A DNA stretch of 64,000 nt from Clostridiales bacterium. GTDB lineage: Bacteria > Bacillota > Clostridia > Oscillospirales > Oscillospiraceae. The notes under the pieces are model-generated. The model ran no database searches, was not told where the DNA came from, and was given only the letters and a program-made list of their open reading frames with translations. A program made the translations under genes and the position numbers. Of this stretch, positions 26,034 to 34,859 are shown piece after piece; the first letter of the stretch is position 1, and every line of letters begins with the position of its first letter. The stretch spans positions 8,353 to 72,352 of the forward strand of contig DYBL01000043.1 in NCBI GenBank assembly GCA_019418625.1, in the 5' to 3' direction.

Positions 26034-27067
26034 TATGATACAGCAGCCTTTTCCCGCCGGTGCAGCACGGCGGGCACCGCGCCCACCACTGTGTCCACGC
26101 ACCAGGCCAGCGGTATGACCAGCGCCGTCACCTCCGCCAAAAGCAGCAGCATGCCCCGCATGCCCACAAACTCCGGACGGTCCCGCAGCATGGTGAGGAT
26201 CAGCACATGGCCGAAGTACACCGTCATGGAGTGGCGGGCCAGAAATGCCGTTACGGGCCGCAGCCACTTCAGCCGGGCTGCCAGCGGCGGCCACAGGGCA
26301 AATACCGCCAAAAGCACCAACGGCACATGGACGTTCAGCGGGCTCTTGATGGCCTCAATGTCCCCGGTGGCCTTGCTCTCCAGCACATACAGCCCCGTGA
26401 ACACCACCGCCGCCGCGGCAATGACCGCTCTGTGCCGCGCCGCAAACCGCTGCAGGCGCCCAAGGTTTTCCCGGGTGGCCGCCATGCCCAGCACGAAGTA
26501 GAAAATCCATGTGGGGAACAGCTGCCACAGATAGGACCGCAGGAAACCGGGGATCACGGAAAAGCCCGCCCGCTGCAGCACGATCAGCTTTTCCACCCCA
26601 TAGGTGATAAGAAACGCCCCCAGCAGGCACCACGGCGCCGACCGCTCCATCCACCGCCGCAGCAGCGGATAGAGAAGATAGAGCTGGAAGATAATGATCA
26701 CAAAATACAGGTGGGGCGCCGCCTGCCCCAGTAAAAAGCGGCGGGCCAGGGCACCGGGCGCCAGGCTCTGGTGCTCCCACAGGGTATAGACCACCGTCCA
26801 GCACACATAGGGGATGCCCAGCTTCACCAACCGCCGCCGGTAAAATTGCCCGGCGGGCAGAGCTTTCCCCAGCCCCAGCGACGCGCCGGAGAGCAGCACG
26901 AACAGCGGCACGGCGAACCGGGCGGCCTGGTTCATGATATACGCCAGGTTCATCCCACCCAGCAAAAAATCACTGTCTGCCCCGATGTAGGGAGCGGTCA
27001 CATGAATGGCGATGACCGCCAGCATGGACCATACCCGCGCCGCGTCCAGTTCCTCCACTTTCTTCAC
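26033..27067 (-). CDS. Membrane acyltransferase (acyltransferase 3 family)
   Basis: This 344-residue polytopic protein has about 10 helices and the acyltransferase-3 opening ELDAARVWSMLAVIAIHVTAP, with the catalytic-type His in the first helix, then RFAVPLFVLLSGASLGLG and YRRRLVKLGIPY. Such enzymes transfer acetyl or other acyl groups to surface glycans or peptidoglycan. The GTG start at 27067 lies 7 bases after GGGGGAG; longer frames upstream are unsupported. It is monocistronic. The acceptor is unknown. Confidence 0.83.
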   Translation of the reverse strand: MKKVEELDAARVWSMLAVIAIHVTAPYIGADSDFLLGGMNLAYIMNQAARFAVPLFVLLSGASLGLGKALPAGQFYRRRLVKLGIPYVCWTVVYTLWEHQSLAPGALARRFLLGQAAPHLYFVIIIFQLYLLYPLLRRWMERSAPWCLLGAFLITYGVEKLIVLQRAGFSVIPGFLRSYLWQLFPTWIFYFVLGMAATRENLGRLQRFAARHRAVIAAAAVVFTGLYVLESKATGDIEAIKSPLNVHVPLVLLAVFALWPPLAARLKWLRPVTAFLARHSMTVYFGHVLILTMLRDRPEFVGMRGMLLLLAEVTALVIPLAWCVDTVVGAVPAVLHRREKAAVS

Positions 27068-27259
27068 CAGGCATCTCCCCCTTTCCGTCTGGCCATGCAG
27101 CATGCCCGGAGACATTTTTTCCACAGTTCGACATGATATCATCCCTGCTGTGCTTTTTCAAGCCCGATGGGCCTGCCGCGCATTTGTTCAGCCGCCGTTA
27201 AAAACCGCCTGCTGGCCGCTCCCCATGCCGCCGGCAGGATTTCCCTGCCGGAAAGAGCG

Positions 27260-27288
27260 TTGACTCCATCTCCCGCCGGGAGTATGAT
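27260..27288 (+). promoter_or_regulatory. Promoter of the DAACS symporter gene
   Basis: TTGACT (27260-27265), a 17-base spacer and TATGAT (27283-27288). A leader of roughly 110 bases follows before ATG 27405; no riboswitch was recognised in it. Confidence 0.65.
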
Positions 27289-27404
27289 AGGAGAAAGCCC
27301 CGGTATGGCCTGTGCCGCCGGGAAAACGGAAGGAGGGAAAAGGGGACGGACTCCGCGCGCCGCCGGGCGCGCAACCATGTGTATTTGAGAGGGGTAAGGT
27401 TTGT

Positions 27405-28598
27405 ATGAAAAAGCTCTTTGGCAGTCTACCGTTTCGATTGATCCTGGGAATTTTCGTGGGCGTGGCGTGTGGTGCCGTCTTTTCGGAGAGCGTCATGAAA
27501 GTGGTCGTCACGCTGCAGTACATCATGGGCCAGCTCATCAACTTCTGTGTGCCGCTGATCATCATCGGCTTCATCGCGCCCTCCATCACCAAGCTGGGCG
27601 CCAACGCCTCCCGTCTTTTGGGCGTGGCCGTGATCATCGCCTATGTCTCCTCCATCTGCGCGGCCTTCATGAGCATGGGCGCGGGCTATGCCCTGATCCC
27701 CCACCTGTCCATCGACACCAGCGTGGCGGGCCTGAAGGAGCTGCCCGACGTCGTGTTCCAGCTGGACATTCCCCAGATCATGAGCGTCATGAGTGCTCTG
27801 GCGCTGTCCGTGCTGCTGGGCCTGGCGGCCACCTGGACCAAGTCCCAGCGTACCATCGACCTTTTGGGCGAGTTCCAGGCCATCGTGCTGGACATCGTCA
27901 GCAAGGTCATCATCCCTGTTCTGCCCTTTTATATTGCCACCACCTTCTGCAACCTCAGCTATGAGGGCATGATCACCCGTCAGCTGCCCGCCTTTTTGCA
28001 GATCATCCTCATCGTCATGGCCGGTCACTACATCTGGCTGGCGGTGCTGTATCTGCTGGCCGGCGCCTATTCCGGCAAGAACCCCTGGGAAGTCCTCCGC
28101 CACTACGGCCCGGCCTACCTGACCGCCGTGGGCACCATGTCCAGCGCGGCGACGCTGGCCGTCGCCCTGCGCTGCGCCGGTAAGAGCAAGGTGCTGCGGG
28201 AGGACATGGTCAGCTTCGGCATCCCCCTGTTCGCCAACATCCATCTGTGCGGCTCCGTGCTGACGGAGGTCTTCTTCGTCATGACCATCTCCCTGCTGCT
28301 CTACGGCGCCCTGCCCAGCATTGGCACCATGATCCTCTTCTGCCTGCTGCTGGGTATCTTCGCCATCGGCGCCCCCGGCGTCCCCGGCGGCACGGTCATG
28401 GCCTCCCTGGGCCTCATCACCGGCATTTTGCTCTTTGACGACGCCGGCACCGCATTGATGCTGGCCATCTTCGCCCTGCAGGACAGCTTCGGTACCGCCT
28501 GCAACGTCACCGGCGACGGCGCGCTGACGCTGATGCTCACCGGGTATGTGGAAAAGCACGGCATCCGGGACGAGAACCTCCAGTCCCCCATTTTGTAA
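27405..28598 (+). CDS. Dicarboxylate/amino acid:cation symporter (DAACS, SLC1-type)
   Basis: The 397-residue protein has eight or so helices and two re-entrant hairpins. SLC1 landmarks are the serine-rich hairpin near VGTMSSAATLAVALRC and the C-terminal substrate site region GAPGVPGGTVMASLG and DSFGTACNVTGDGALTL (replacing the classical NMDGT and GVPxxS motifs in the usual way for clostridial members). It imports glutamate, aspartate, serine/threonine or C4-dicarboxylates with Na+ or H+; the precise substrate is uncertain. The start follows GAGAGGGG. Confidence 0.88.
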   Translation: MKKLFGSLPFRLILGIFVGVACGAVFSESVMKVVVTLQYIMGQLINFCVPLIIIGFIAPSITKLGANASRLLGVAVIIAYVSSICAAFMSMGAGYALIPHLSIDTSVAGLKELPDVVFQLDIPQIMSVMSALALSVLLGLAATWTKSQRTIDLLGEFQAIVLDIVSKVIIPVLPFYIATTFCNLSYEGMITRQLPAFLQIILIVMAGHYIWLAVLYLLAGAYSGKNPWEVLRHYGPAYLTAVGTMSSAATLAVALRCAGKSKVLREDMVSFGIPLFANIHLCGSVLTEVFFVMTISLLLYGALPSIGTMILFCLLLGIFAIGAPGVPGGTVMASLGLITGILLFDDAGTALMLAIFALQDSFGTACNVTGDGALTLMLTGYVEKHGIRDENLQSPIL

Positions 28599-28609
28599 GA
28601 TCCCATTTC

Positions 28610-28640
28610 GCGGGGCCGCCTGAGCGGCCCCGCCTTTTTT
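28610..28640 (+). terminator. Terminator of the DAACS gene
   Basis: GCGGGGCCGC (28610-28619) pairs with GCGGCCCCGC (28624-28633), followed by CTTTTTT. Confidence 0.85.
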
Positions 28641-28649
28641 GCGCAAAAA

Positions 28650-28687
28650 GCCGCCCCGTGCCGAAAGGCACAGGGCGGACTTTTTTT
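28650..28687. terminator. Second hairpin, terminator of the FMN oxidoreductase gene on the minus strand
   Basis: GCCGCCCcGTGCC (28650-28662) pairs with GGCACaGGGCGG (28667-28678) around GAAA. T7 follows on the plus strand and CTTTTTGCGC on the minus strand. Confidence 0.72.
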
Positions 28688-28704
28688 GTTGATTGGAGAT
28701 ATGC

Positions 28705-29724
28705 TCAGTAGCCGTAGATCATGGAGCGGTTGATGTCCGCCAGGCAGTGGGCACCGCACATGGCCATGGTGTCCGCCAGCTCAGCCTTGAGCTTTTCCAC
28801 ATAGATCTTCACGCCCTCGGCGCCGCCGCCGTAGACCATGTTCACGAAGGGACGGGCAATGAGCACCGCGTCGGCGCCCAGGGCCAGGGCCTTGAACACG
28901 TCCATACCGGTGCGGATGCCGCCGTCCACCAGGATGGTCATCTTGTCGCCCACGGCGTCCACGATGGCGGGCAGCACCTCGGCGGTGGCGGGGCACTGAT
29001 CCAGCACACGACCGCCGTGGTTGGACACCACGATGGCGCTGGCGCCGGCTTCCAGGGCCTTCTTGGCGCCGGCAACGGTCATGATGCCCTTGAGGATGAA
29101 GGGCTTCTCCGCCCAGGCGACGATCTGCTTGAGCTCTTCCACGGTCTTGCTGCCGGCGGGCGGGGTCATGTTCTGCAGGAAGGGCAGACCCGCGGCATCG
29201 ATGTCCATGGCGATGGCAAAGGGATCGGCGGTCTTGACCAGATCCAGCTTCTCCTTCACGGTCTCCATGTTCCAGGGCTTGATGGTAGGCACGCCGCAGC
29301 CGTGGGTCTTGATGAGGGCCTTGGCCGTGCCCTCCATGACGGCGGGATCGGTGCCGTCGCCGGTGAAGGCAGCGATGCCGGCCTCGGCGCAGGCAGGAAC
29401 CAGGATGTCGTTGTACTGCAGGTCATCGTACTTGTCGCCGTAGTGCTTGGTGACGGCGCCCACGGGGGCCGCAAACACAGGGATGTCCACTTTCTGACCG
29501 AACAGAGTGAAGGAGGTGTCCACCGGCTTATTTTCGCAGATGGTGTCCATGTTCACACACAGCTCCTGCCACTTCTGGTAGTTACGGATAAAGCCGGTGC
29601 CGATGCCCTTGGCGCCGGGGCCGGGCACGGTATTCTTGCAGGCCAGACCGTTGCAGGTGGGGCAGGATTTGCAGTAGGGGCCCATGCAGGTGCGGGCCTG
29701 ATCGAGTACTTCTTTGTATGTCAT
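28705..29724 (-). CDS. FMN-dependent alpha-hydroxy-acid oxidizing protein with Cys-rich N terminus
   Basis: This 339-residue TIM-barrel protein resembles lactate/glycolate oxidases: IPVFAAPVGA, PFILKGIMTV with its conserved Lys, the active-site His and Arg in VSNHGGRVLDQ, and FMN-phosphate contacts in ILVDGGIRTGMDVFKALALG. The first 30 residues carry five cysteines (13, 18, 21, 24, 29; CKSCPTCNGLAC), a spacing that could hold a metal or iron-sulfur cluster; classical members lack this. GGAGGAG precedes ATG 29724. The substrate and electron acceptor are unknown; in an anaerobe a dehydrogenase role is more likely than an O2-using oxidase. Confidence 0.85.
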   Translation of the reverse strand: MTYKEVLDQARTCMGPYCKSCPTCNGLACKNTVPGPGAKGIGTGFIRNYQKWQELCVNMDTICENKPVDTSFTLFGQKVDIPVFAAPVGAVTKHYGDKYDDLQYNDILVPACAEAGIAAFTGDGTDPAVMEGTAKALIKTHGCGVPTIKPWNMETVKEKLDLVKTADPFAIAMDIDAAGLPFLQNMTPPAGSKTVEELKQIVAWAEKPFILKGIMTVAGAKKALEAGASAIVVSNHGGRVLDQCPATAEVLPAIVDAVGDKMTILVDGGIRTGMDVFKALALGADAVLIARPFVNMVYGGGAEGVKIYVEKLKAELADTMAMCGAHCLADINRSMIYGY

Positions 29725-29776
29725 GACGATCTCCTCCAAATGATGTATTCCCCTATGAGGTAACATTTGCGTTCCC

Positions 29777-29805
29777 ATTGTACTGCGAACCATGGAAAAA
29801 GGCAA
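29777..29805 (-). promoter_or_regulatory. Promoter of the FMN oxidoreductase gene
   Basis: Minus-strand TTGCCT (29805-29800), a 17-base spacer and TACAAT (29782-29777), 53 bases before the start codon. Confidence 0.68.
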
Positions 29806-29886
29806 CCGCTTCCAAAAAAGATCCCCGTACAATCTAAGTGTTGATGGAAAGAAGTTCGTCAGTTTCACTAAATAGCAGCTCATCTC

Positions 29887-29916
29887 TTGACTTACAATAG
29901 ATATATCAAGTATGCT
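29887..29916 (+). promoter_or_regulatory. Candidate promoter of the small lipoprotein gene
   Basis: TTGACT (29887-29892), an 18-base spacer and TATGCT (29911-29916). A short dyad CTTGA/TCAAG spans the spacer. The spacing to the gene (about 60 bases) is reasonable. Confidence 0.4.
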
Positions 29917-29979
29917 TATCTTGACAAGAAACGATATTAGGGAAACCAAGCCATTCAAAAATGTGAAAGTGTGATACTG

Positions 29980-30360
29980 ATGCTTAGTAGGCGTATAAAA
30001 TCAGTAATTCCAATGCTTGTCTCTGTTTTTCTAATAACAGGGTGCGGAACCTCTGTTCAAGAAGATATTGATGGAGTCTATGTTTATGAAAAAGAGGGGT
30101 TTGGCGGCGAGTTTACTATCACGTTAAATAAAGATGGCACATTTCAATACTATGAAGGTGGACTCAGCAGTTCTCTTGGGAATGGAACGTGGACATTGGA
30201 AGATGATCTTTTGTGCATAACAGAGGAAAATGCACCACATCCCCGAACCAACTACTTTCTGGTGGAGGATGGCTGTCTGGTGTTTCAAGCGGAAGGTTCC
30301 GATAACTTTATATTTGTCACAGTCTTAGACAGCGAACAATTCAATGCCAGCGAAAGTTAA
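29980..30360 (+). CDS. Small putative lipoprotein, AT-rich
   Basis: The 126-residue product starts with a lipoprotein signal (basic N terminus, hydrophobic stretch, lipobox LITGC with Cys22). The rest, with GEFTITLNKDGTFQYYEG and GNGTWTLEDDLLCITEE, reads as a small antiparallel beta barrel like the lipocalin-like/META-type domains used to sense or bind at the cell surface, but no named family is certain. The gene is clearly lower in GC than its neighbours and has no strong SD. An in-frame GTG at 29971 is an alternative start. It may be a recent acquisition. Confidence 0.6.
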   Translation: MLSRRIKSVIPMLVSVFLITGCGTSVQEDIDGVYVYEKEGFGGEFTITLNKDGTFQYYEGGLSSSLGNGTWTLEDDLLCITEENAPHPRTNYFLVEDGCLVFQAEGSDNFIFVTVLDSEQFNASES

Positions 30361-30379
30361 CGAATAAAGCTCAGCTTAT

Positions 30380-30413
30380 GAGGCTCTGCCAGCACAAGGT
30401 AGAGCCTCTTTTT
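30380..30413 (+). terminator. Terminator of the small lipoprotein gene
   Basis: GAGGCTCTGCC (30380-30390) pairs with GGTAGAGCCTC (30398-30408) with one mismatch, followed by TTTTTG. Confidence 0.72.
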
Positions 30414-30754
30414 GTGTCTCTAATGAATAAACCCAAATTAGACTAGGCTAATTCTACTTTTTTAGAAACACAGAGAGGAATAGAATAGTGCCAGTACTCG
30501 CAGCTAAGAGGGCCGTAATTCATCAGCATTGATTAAAAAAAGAAGCCTTATCCCAAATTGGATAGGTTCTCTTTGATTGCCTAACTTAACTTCCGTCAAA
30601 AGGCGGAGAATTTCAATTTTCCTTGAAATCAACACCTCCCTTAAACCGGGAGCAAAAAAGTTTGTCTGCGCCGCCAACGGGCGGAACCATTTTCCGCCAT
30701 TCCCGTCTCTACTGTTGAAAGGGTCTTTCCACACCATAAAAAGGAGGATTCACC
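30414..30754. other. AT-rich intergenic stretch upstream of the DUF4349 gene
   Basis: No convincing gene was found. A minus-strand frame of up to 77 codons (30737-30504) exists; an internal GTG near 30632 behind AAGGGAG would give a 43-residue basic peptide of no known family. A short dyad (TATCC/GGATA, near 30550-30566) is present. The promoter of the DUF4349 gene probably lies in the last 100 bases but no good -35/-10 pair is seen. Confidence 0.4.
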
Positions 30755-31714
30755 ATGAAAAAGAAGGGTTTTGTCTGGGGGCTTATTCTGGTGCTGGCCG
30801 TGGGACTGCTCAGTGGCTGCGGCAGCAAGTCCGCCGCTTCCATGACGGAGGAGACAGCCGTGGCAGAAGCTCCGGCGGAAAGCTACAGCATGGACGCGGC
30901 GGCGGACTACGGCACCGGCAACGGCAGCATGATGCCCGCCGCAGAGGGCAGCGGGGAAACGAGCAGCGCGGTGCAGGGCTCCAAGCGCATCTATACCGCC
31001 ACGCTGCAGCTGGAGACCACCAGCTTTGACGAGGCCGTCTCCTCCCTGACGGAGCTGGTGGACGGCAGCGGCGGCTGGGTGTCGTCTTCCTCCGTCAGCA
31101 ATCACTCCAGCTCCTACCGCTACGCGGATCTGACCGTGCGGGTGCCTGTGGAGAAGTACCGGGATTTTCTCACCCAGGCAGGTGAGCTGTGTCACCTGCT
31201 CTACACCCAGGAGTATGTGGACGATGTGACCGAGGCCTATTACGACACCGCCGGACGGCTGGAGACCCAGCAGATCAAACTGGAGCGGCTCCAGAGCCTG
31301 CTGGCCCAGGCGGAGAAGATGGAGGATATCATCACCATTGAGTCTGCCATCTCCGAGACGGAGCAGATGATCGACAGCCTCTCCGGCACACTGCAGCACT
31401 ATGACTCCCAGGTGGACTACGCCACCGTCAATATCTCCTTGCAGGAGGTGGGCAAGCTCTCCAACGTGGAAGAGCCCACCGCCACGCTGGGCGGGCGGCT
31501 GGCCGCCGCATTCACCTCCGGGTGCCGCAGCTTCCTCACCGCCGCAGAGGACCTGCTGGTGGCGCTGGTATACGGCTGGGTGTGGCTGGTGATCCTGGCC
31601 GCGGCTGTTATCGTGGTGGTGCGCCGATTGAAAAAGCGGGGCGTCCGGCTTCCCTCCCTGCGTCGAAAGGACCATGCATCCGACCATGACGCGCCCAAGG
31701 ACGGTACGATTTGA
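30755..31714 (+). CDS. DUF4349 domain lipoprotein with C-terminal membrane helix
   Basis: A 319-residue protein with a lipoprotein signal (lipobox LLSGCGS, Cys22), a Ser/Ala-rich linker, and a DUF4349 domain (about 75-285) that includes RIYTATLQLETTSFDEAV, DLTVRVPVEKYRDFL and a long coiled-coil region rich in Glu and Gln (YYDTAGRLETQQIKLERLQS). A membrane helix (about 272-293) and a basic tail follow. DUF4349 proteins are of unknown function and envelope-located. AAAAAGGAGG precedes the ATG. The gene converges on the zinc-ribbon/triple-repeat gene through a shared terminator. Confidence 0.85.
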   Translation: MKKKGFVWGLILVLAVGLLSGCGSKSAASMTEETAVAEAPAESYSMDAAADYGTGNGSMMPAAEGSGETSSAVQGSKRIYTATLQLETTSFDEAVSSLTELVDGSGGWVSSSSVSNHSSSYRYADLTVRVPVEKYRDFLTQAGELCHLLYTQEYVDDVTEAYYDTAGRLETQQIKLERLQSLLAQAEKMEDIITIESAISETEQMIDSLSGTLQHYDSQVDYATVNISLQEVGKLSNVEEPTATLGGRLAAAFTSGCRSFLTAAEDLLVALVYGWVWLVILAAAVIVVVRRLKKRGVRLPSLRRKDHASDHDAPKDGTI

Positions 31715-31728
31715 TATGCATAGAAAAC

Positions 31729-31757
31729 GCCCGGGCCTGATGGCCCGGGCATTTTTT
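31729..31757. terminator. Terminator shared by DUF4349 and triple-repeat genes
   Basis: GCCCGGGCC (31729-31737) pairs with GGCCCGGGC (31742-31750), followed by ATTTTTT on the plus strand; AAAA at 31724-31727 provides a short U-run on the minus strand. Confidence 0.75.
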
Positions 31758-34700
31758 CAGTTGGTCAGGATGGTGTAGCCAACCGGTTCATACTGCCCAT
31801 CCAGCAGCAGCACATAGGCATAGGTGGTCTTTCCATCGGAGCGCTCCGACGGCGCCAGCACATCCAGATCCTCCACAGATTTGCAGAACCGCTCCTTCCC
31901 CACGGACTGTTCCCGGCTCCAAAGGCCGTATTGCTGCACCGCCTGGCAGAAGTCGTCATTGTTGTTTAAATAGAAGTTATCGATGCACCAGGCCGCGCCG
32001 CTGCGCTCCACCTGCTCCGGGGCAATGTACTCCGGCAGCGACGCCTGAGAGAAGGCGTTTTTCTGCTGCTCATAAAGCCCGGAGAAGTCGTAGTCGCAGA
32101 GGGTGATCTCCATGCGCCAGCTGTCCCCGCCCAGATGGCGGGGCTGGCCGAAGAAATAGCCGCACAAGGTAGTCTCGTCGCTGTACAAAAGCAGCACCCG
32201 GAACGGGGCCCGGCCGCCCTGCACGGAAAACCGGCCGGAGGTCTGATTCATGGACCGCTCTCCGTCAGAGGCCACCAGCCAGGACACCTGGTCGCTGACT
32301 TTCAGATACTCCCCCACGCCGCCCAGATCAGGGGTTCCCCGAAACTCCATGGACCGGGCCTGGGGCACCACCTGCTGCACCTGCTCCAGCGTCACGGTAC
32401 AGTACTCCCCGTCTGCCGTCAGGTCCAGCAACGCGCTGGTGCGGACGCCGGAGGGGCGGGGAAAGTCCATACCCTTCACCCGCTCCCCGTCTGTGACGGT
32501 CACATAGCCCATGTACTGCATGGCGTCGTCCAGCAGCAGATAGACCCGGGGCCGCTCCGCTGTGGCGTGCCGGGCGCTGTTGGGCAAATCGGAGATGGGC
32601 GCGCAGAACCGGCTGATGTAGGGCGAAGTTCCCCGGCTCCACAGGCTCTGGAGCCGCACCCGGTTGGTGAAGTCGTCGCTGCCGGAGAGCTGGGAAACCG
32701 GTTCGATGTAAAAGGCCGCGCCGCAGGAGTCCAGGTCGTACTGGGAGATCTCCGGCATCTGGGGCGCCGCCGTGTAGCCCACAGCCTGCTGTGCATAAAG
32801 GTCGGTGAAATCGTAGTCGCACAGGGTGATCTCCATGCGCCATTTCCCGCCGCCCAGGTCCTCCGGGGCGCCAATAAAGTAGCCGCACAGAGTAGTCTGG
32901 TCCCGGTAGAGCAGCAGCGTGAAGATATTGTCCTCTGTAAGATTCCAGGTGGCAGAGGTATACCCCCCCTGTTGTGTTCCCTGAGAGGCCACCAGCCAGG
33001 CCATGTGGAAACTTTCAGCCACATACGCCTTTACATCGCCGCCCAGGTCCGGCGCATAGCCCTCAAAGTTGAAAAAGGACGTCTCCGGCACCACCTGGCG
33101 CAGCAGCTCCTCCGTGATCTCGCAGTTTCCGTCGCTCTTTTCCTCCAGGATCAGATCCACGGAGCCGGTGGGGGTGATATCGCCGTCCCCGCTGACCTGC
33201 CCGCCGCTGCCGGTGGAGTCCATCATGGTGTAGCCCAGCAGCTGATGGTCGCCGTCCAGCAGCAAAAAGCAGCGCCACCGGTCGTCCCGGGGCAGCCGGT
33301 CCCGCAGCCGGTCCATCTCCCGGCTGTGCTTTTCCACATACGGAGAGGTGTACTCCGCCCACAGGTGATAGGCCTGGGAATCGCCCGGCAGCAGCGTGGG
33401 ACCCCGGCCGGTATTATAGCCGGTGAGGAAGTATTTGGCACCGGAGTCCTCAATGTCCTCCGGAGCGATGTAGTTTGCAAAGGTCTCGTCCCGCTGGGCA
33501 TCGAACAGAGCCATCTGCTCTTCATAGAGGGCCGTGAAATCGTAGTCGCAGAGCGTCACCTGCAATTGCCACGTCCCGCTGCCCGCCTTTTCCGGCACGC
33601 CAACGGCGTGTCCCATCAGGTGGGTGTTGCTGTCAAAGAGCAGCAGGCACAAAGGGCTGTCCGGGTCATCGTTGGCATTGAAGCTGCCCCACTCCCCCTG
33701 GGAGCCCTGCTGGCCCCGGCTGGTGACCAGCTGGGCCATCTGGAAGCTGTCGATCAGGTAGGTATCAATGTCTCCGCCCATGTTGGGCGTCCCCTCCAGG
33801 TTGATGTACTCCACCTCCGGGAACTGGGCTTGCACCAGCTCCGTGGAGACAATGCACACGCCCTCGTCGTTCTCTTCCACGGTAAAGGTCACCGTCTCCC
33901 CGTCGCCGGGGGCGGTCACATGCAGCTCCTCCGCACCGAAGCCGGGGAGGCCACCGCCGCCCAGTTTGGGCAGCAGGACCACAGCTGCCGCGATGACCAC
34001 CACCGCCACAGCAAGGATCGCCGCGATCTTACCGCGCTTTTTCCCCGCGCCGGGCTTTTCTGTCTGACCGGAGGCAGCAGCTTCCGCCCCAGCGGTAGGC
34101 GCCGCCTTTTCCGTGTGGAGCCGGGAACGGACCGCCTCCATCCGCTGTCGGGCCGCCTCACGGCGCGCTTGTGCCCGCTCCCGGGCCTCTTGTGCCCGGC
34201 GTTCCCGCTCCCGGGCCTGGCGAGCCGCCTCATCCAGCTGTGCCTGGCGTACCGCCGCAAGGCCCGCGGCGGTGGCCAGACGCGCGGCAGTCTCCTTTTG
34301 ACAGCCGCAGCGGTGGCACGTTGTCTCTGCGTCGCGGTTCACGCCGCCGCAGGCGCAGTACCAAAGGCCCTGGCCGCTCCAGTAGGCGTACCGGCTGCTG
34401 GGAAGTCCCCGGCTCAGCGCCAACAGCGACGCATCCCCCACCGCTTCATCCAAAGCGGTAAAGGCCGGCAGGCTCTCCCACCGGGCGTCCTCCGCCGCCG
34501 TCCACTCGGTCCCGTCCGCAAAGGAAGCGGACACCAATCGGACCTCCATGCACTGTGCCTCGCTCCAGGGCAGCACCACCGCCGTGTACTGTCCAAAGGC
34601 CTGTCCGCGGACCGCCTGCAAATCCTGATATGTAAAGACCGTCGCCGCCCCGCCCACATCCGGGCAGCAGACCGATACCGTCAGCGCAGTGACCATGCGC

Positions 34701-34846
34701 GGGTCCACGCTTTTCCATTTCAGCTGAGCCACCAGCCGGGGCGACCTGGTGTCTTCCAGCAGTACGCCGGCCGCCAGCACCAACGGCGCGCCGTCTGTAT
34801 ACAGCCGCTGCGGCAGCGCAAAGCGCCGGATATAGCGATCACTCAT
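31757..34846 (-). CDS. Large membrane protein: zinc ribbon, coiled coil, one helix and three extracellular repeats
   Basis: The 1029-residue protein has, in order, an N-terminal beta-rich domain (about 1-150), a zinc ribbon (Cys164, Cys166, Cys177, Cys180), an Arg/Ala/Glu-rich coiled coil (about 196-247), one membrane helix (about 273-293), and three tandem repeats of about 220 residues (about 325-545, 570-790, 800-1029). Each repeat has a GTPxxGG-like segment, LxLLLxxxxTxLxGxxxGxP, the block TLCDYDFxxLYxxQ, and an LLLDxxxxxxGYxx end. The topology puts the ribbon inside and the repeats outside. I know no function for this architecture. It lies 13 bases after a polytopic membrane protein gene, so the two probably work together. 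Confidence 0.8.
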   Translation of the reverse strand: MSDRYIRRFALPQRLYTDGAPLVLAAGVLLEDTRSPRLVAQLKWKSVDPRMVTALTVSVCCPDVGGAATVFTYQDLQAVRGQAFGQYTAVVLPWSEAQCMEVRLVSASFADGTEWTAAEDARWESLPAFTALDEAVGDASLLALSRGLPSSRYAYWSGQGLWYCACGGVNRDAETTCHRCGCQKETAARLATAAGLAAVRQAQLDEAARQARERERRAQEARERAQARREAARQRMEAVRSRLHTEKAAPTAGAEAAASGQTEKPGAGKKRGKIAAILAVAVVVIAAAVVLLPKLGGGGLPGFGAEELHVTAPGDGETVTFTVEENDEGVCIVSTELVQAQFPEVEYINLEGTPNMGGDIDTYLIDSFQMAQLVTSRGQQGSQGEWGSFNANDDPDSPLCLLLFDSNTHLMGHAVGVPEKAGSGTWQLQVTLCDYDFTALYEEQMALFDAQRDETFANYIAPEDIEDSGAKYFLTGYNTGRGPTLLPGDSQAYHLWAEYTSPYVEKHSREMDRLRDRLPRDDRWRCFLLLDGDHQLLGYTMMDSTGSGGQVSGDGDITPTGSVDLILEEKSDGNCEITEELLRQVVPETSFFNFEGYAPDLGGDVKAYVAESFHMAWLVASQGTQQGGYTSATWNLTEDNIFTLLLYRDQTTLCGYFIGAPEDLGGGKWRMEITLCDYDFTDLYAQQAVGYTAAPQMPEISQYDLDSCGAAFYIEPVSQLSGSDDFTNRVRLQSLWSRGTSPYISRFCAPISDLPNSARHATAERPRVYLLLDDAMQYMGYVTVTDGERVKGMDFPRPSGVRTSALLDLTADGEYCTVTLEQVQQVVPQARSMEFRGTPDLGGVGEYLKVSDQVSWLVASDGERSMNQTSGRFSVQGGRAPFRVLLLYSDETTLCGYFFGQPRHLGGDSWRMEITLCDYDFSGLYEQQKNAFSQASLPEYIAPEQVERSGAAWCIDNFYLNNNDDFCQAVQQYGLWSREQSVGKERFCKSVEDLDVLAPSERSDGKTTYAYVLLLDGQYEPVGYTILTN

Positions 34847-34859
34847 GGTGCCCCTCCCA

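Noticed and set aside
30504..30737. A 77-codon minus-strand frame in the AT-rich gap
   Set aside because: No family match recognised, no solid start for the full frame, and the region overlaps the expected promoter of the DUF4349 gene; kept only as a note in the gap entry.
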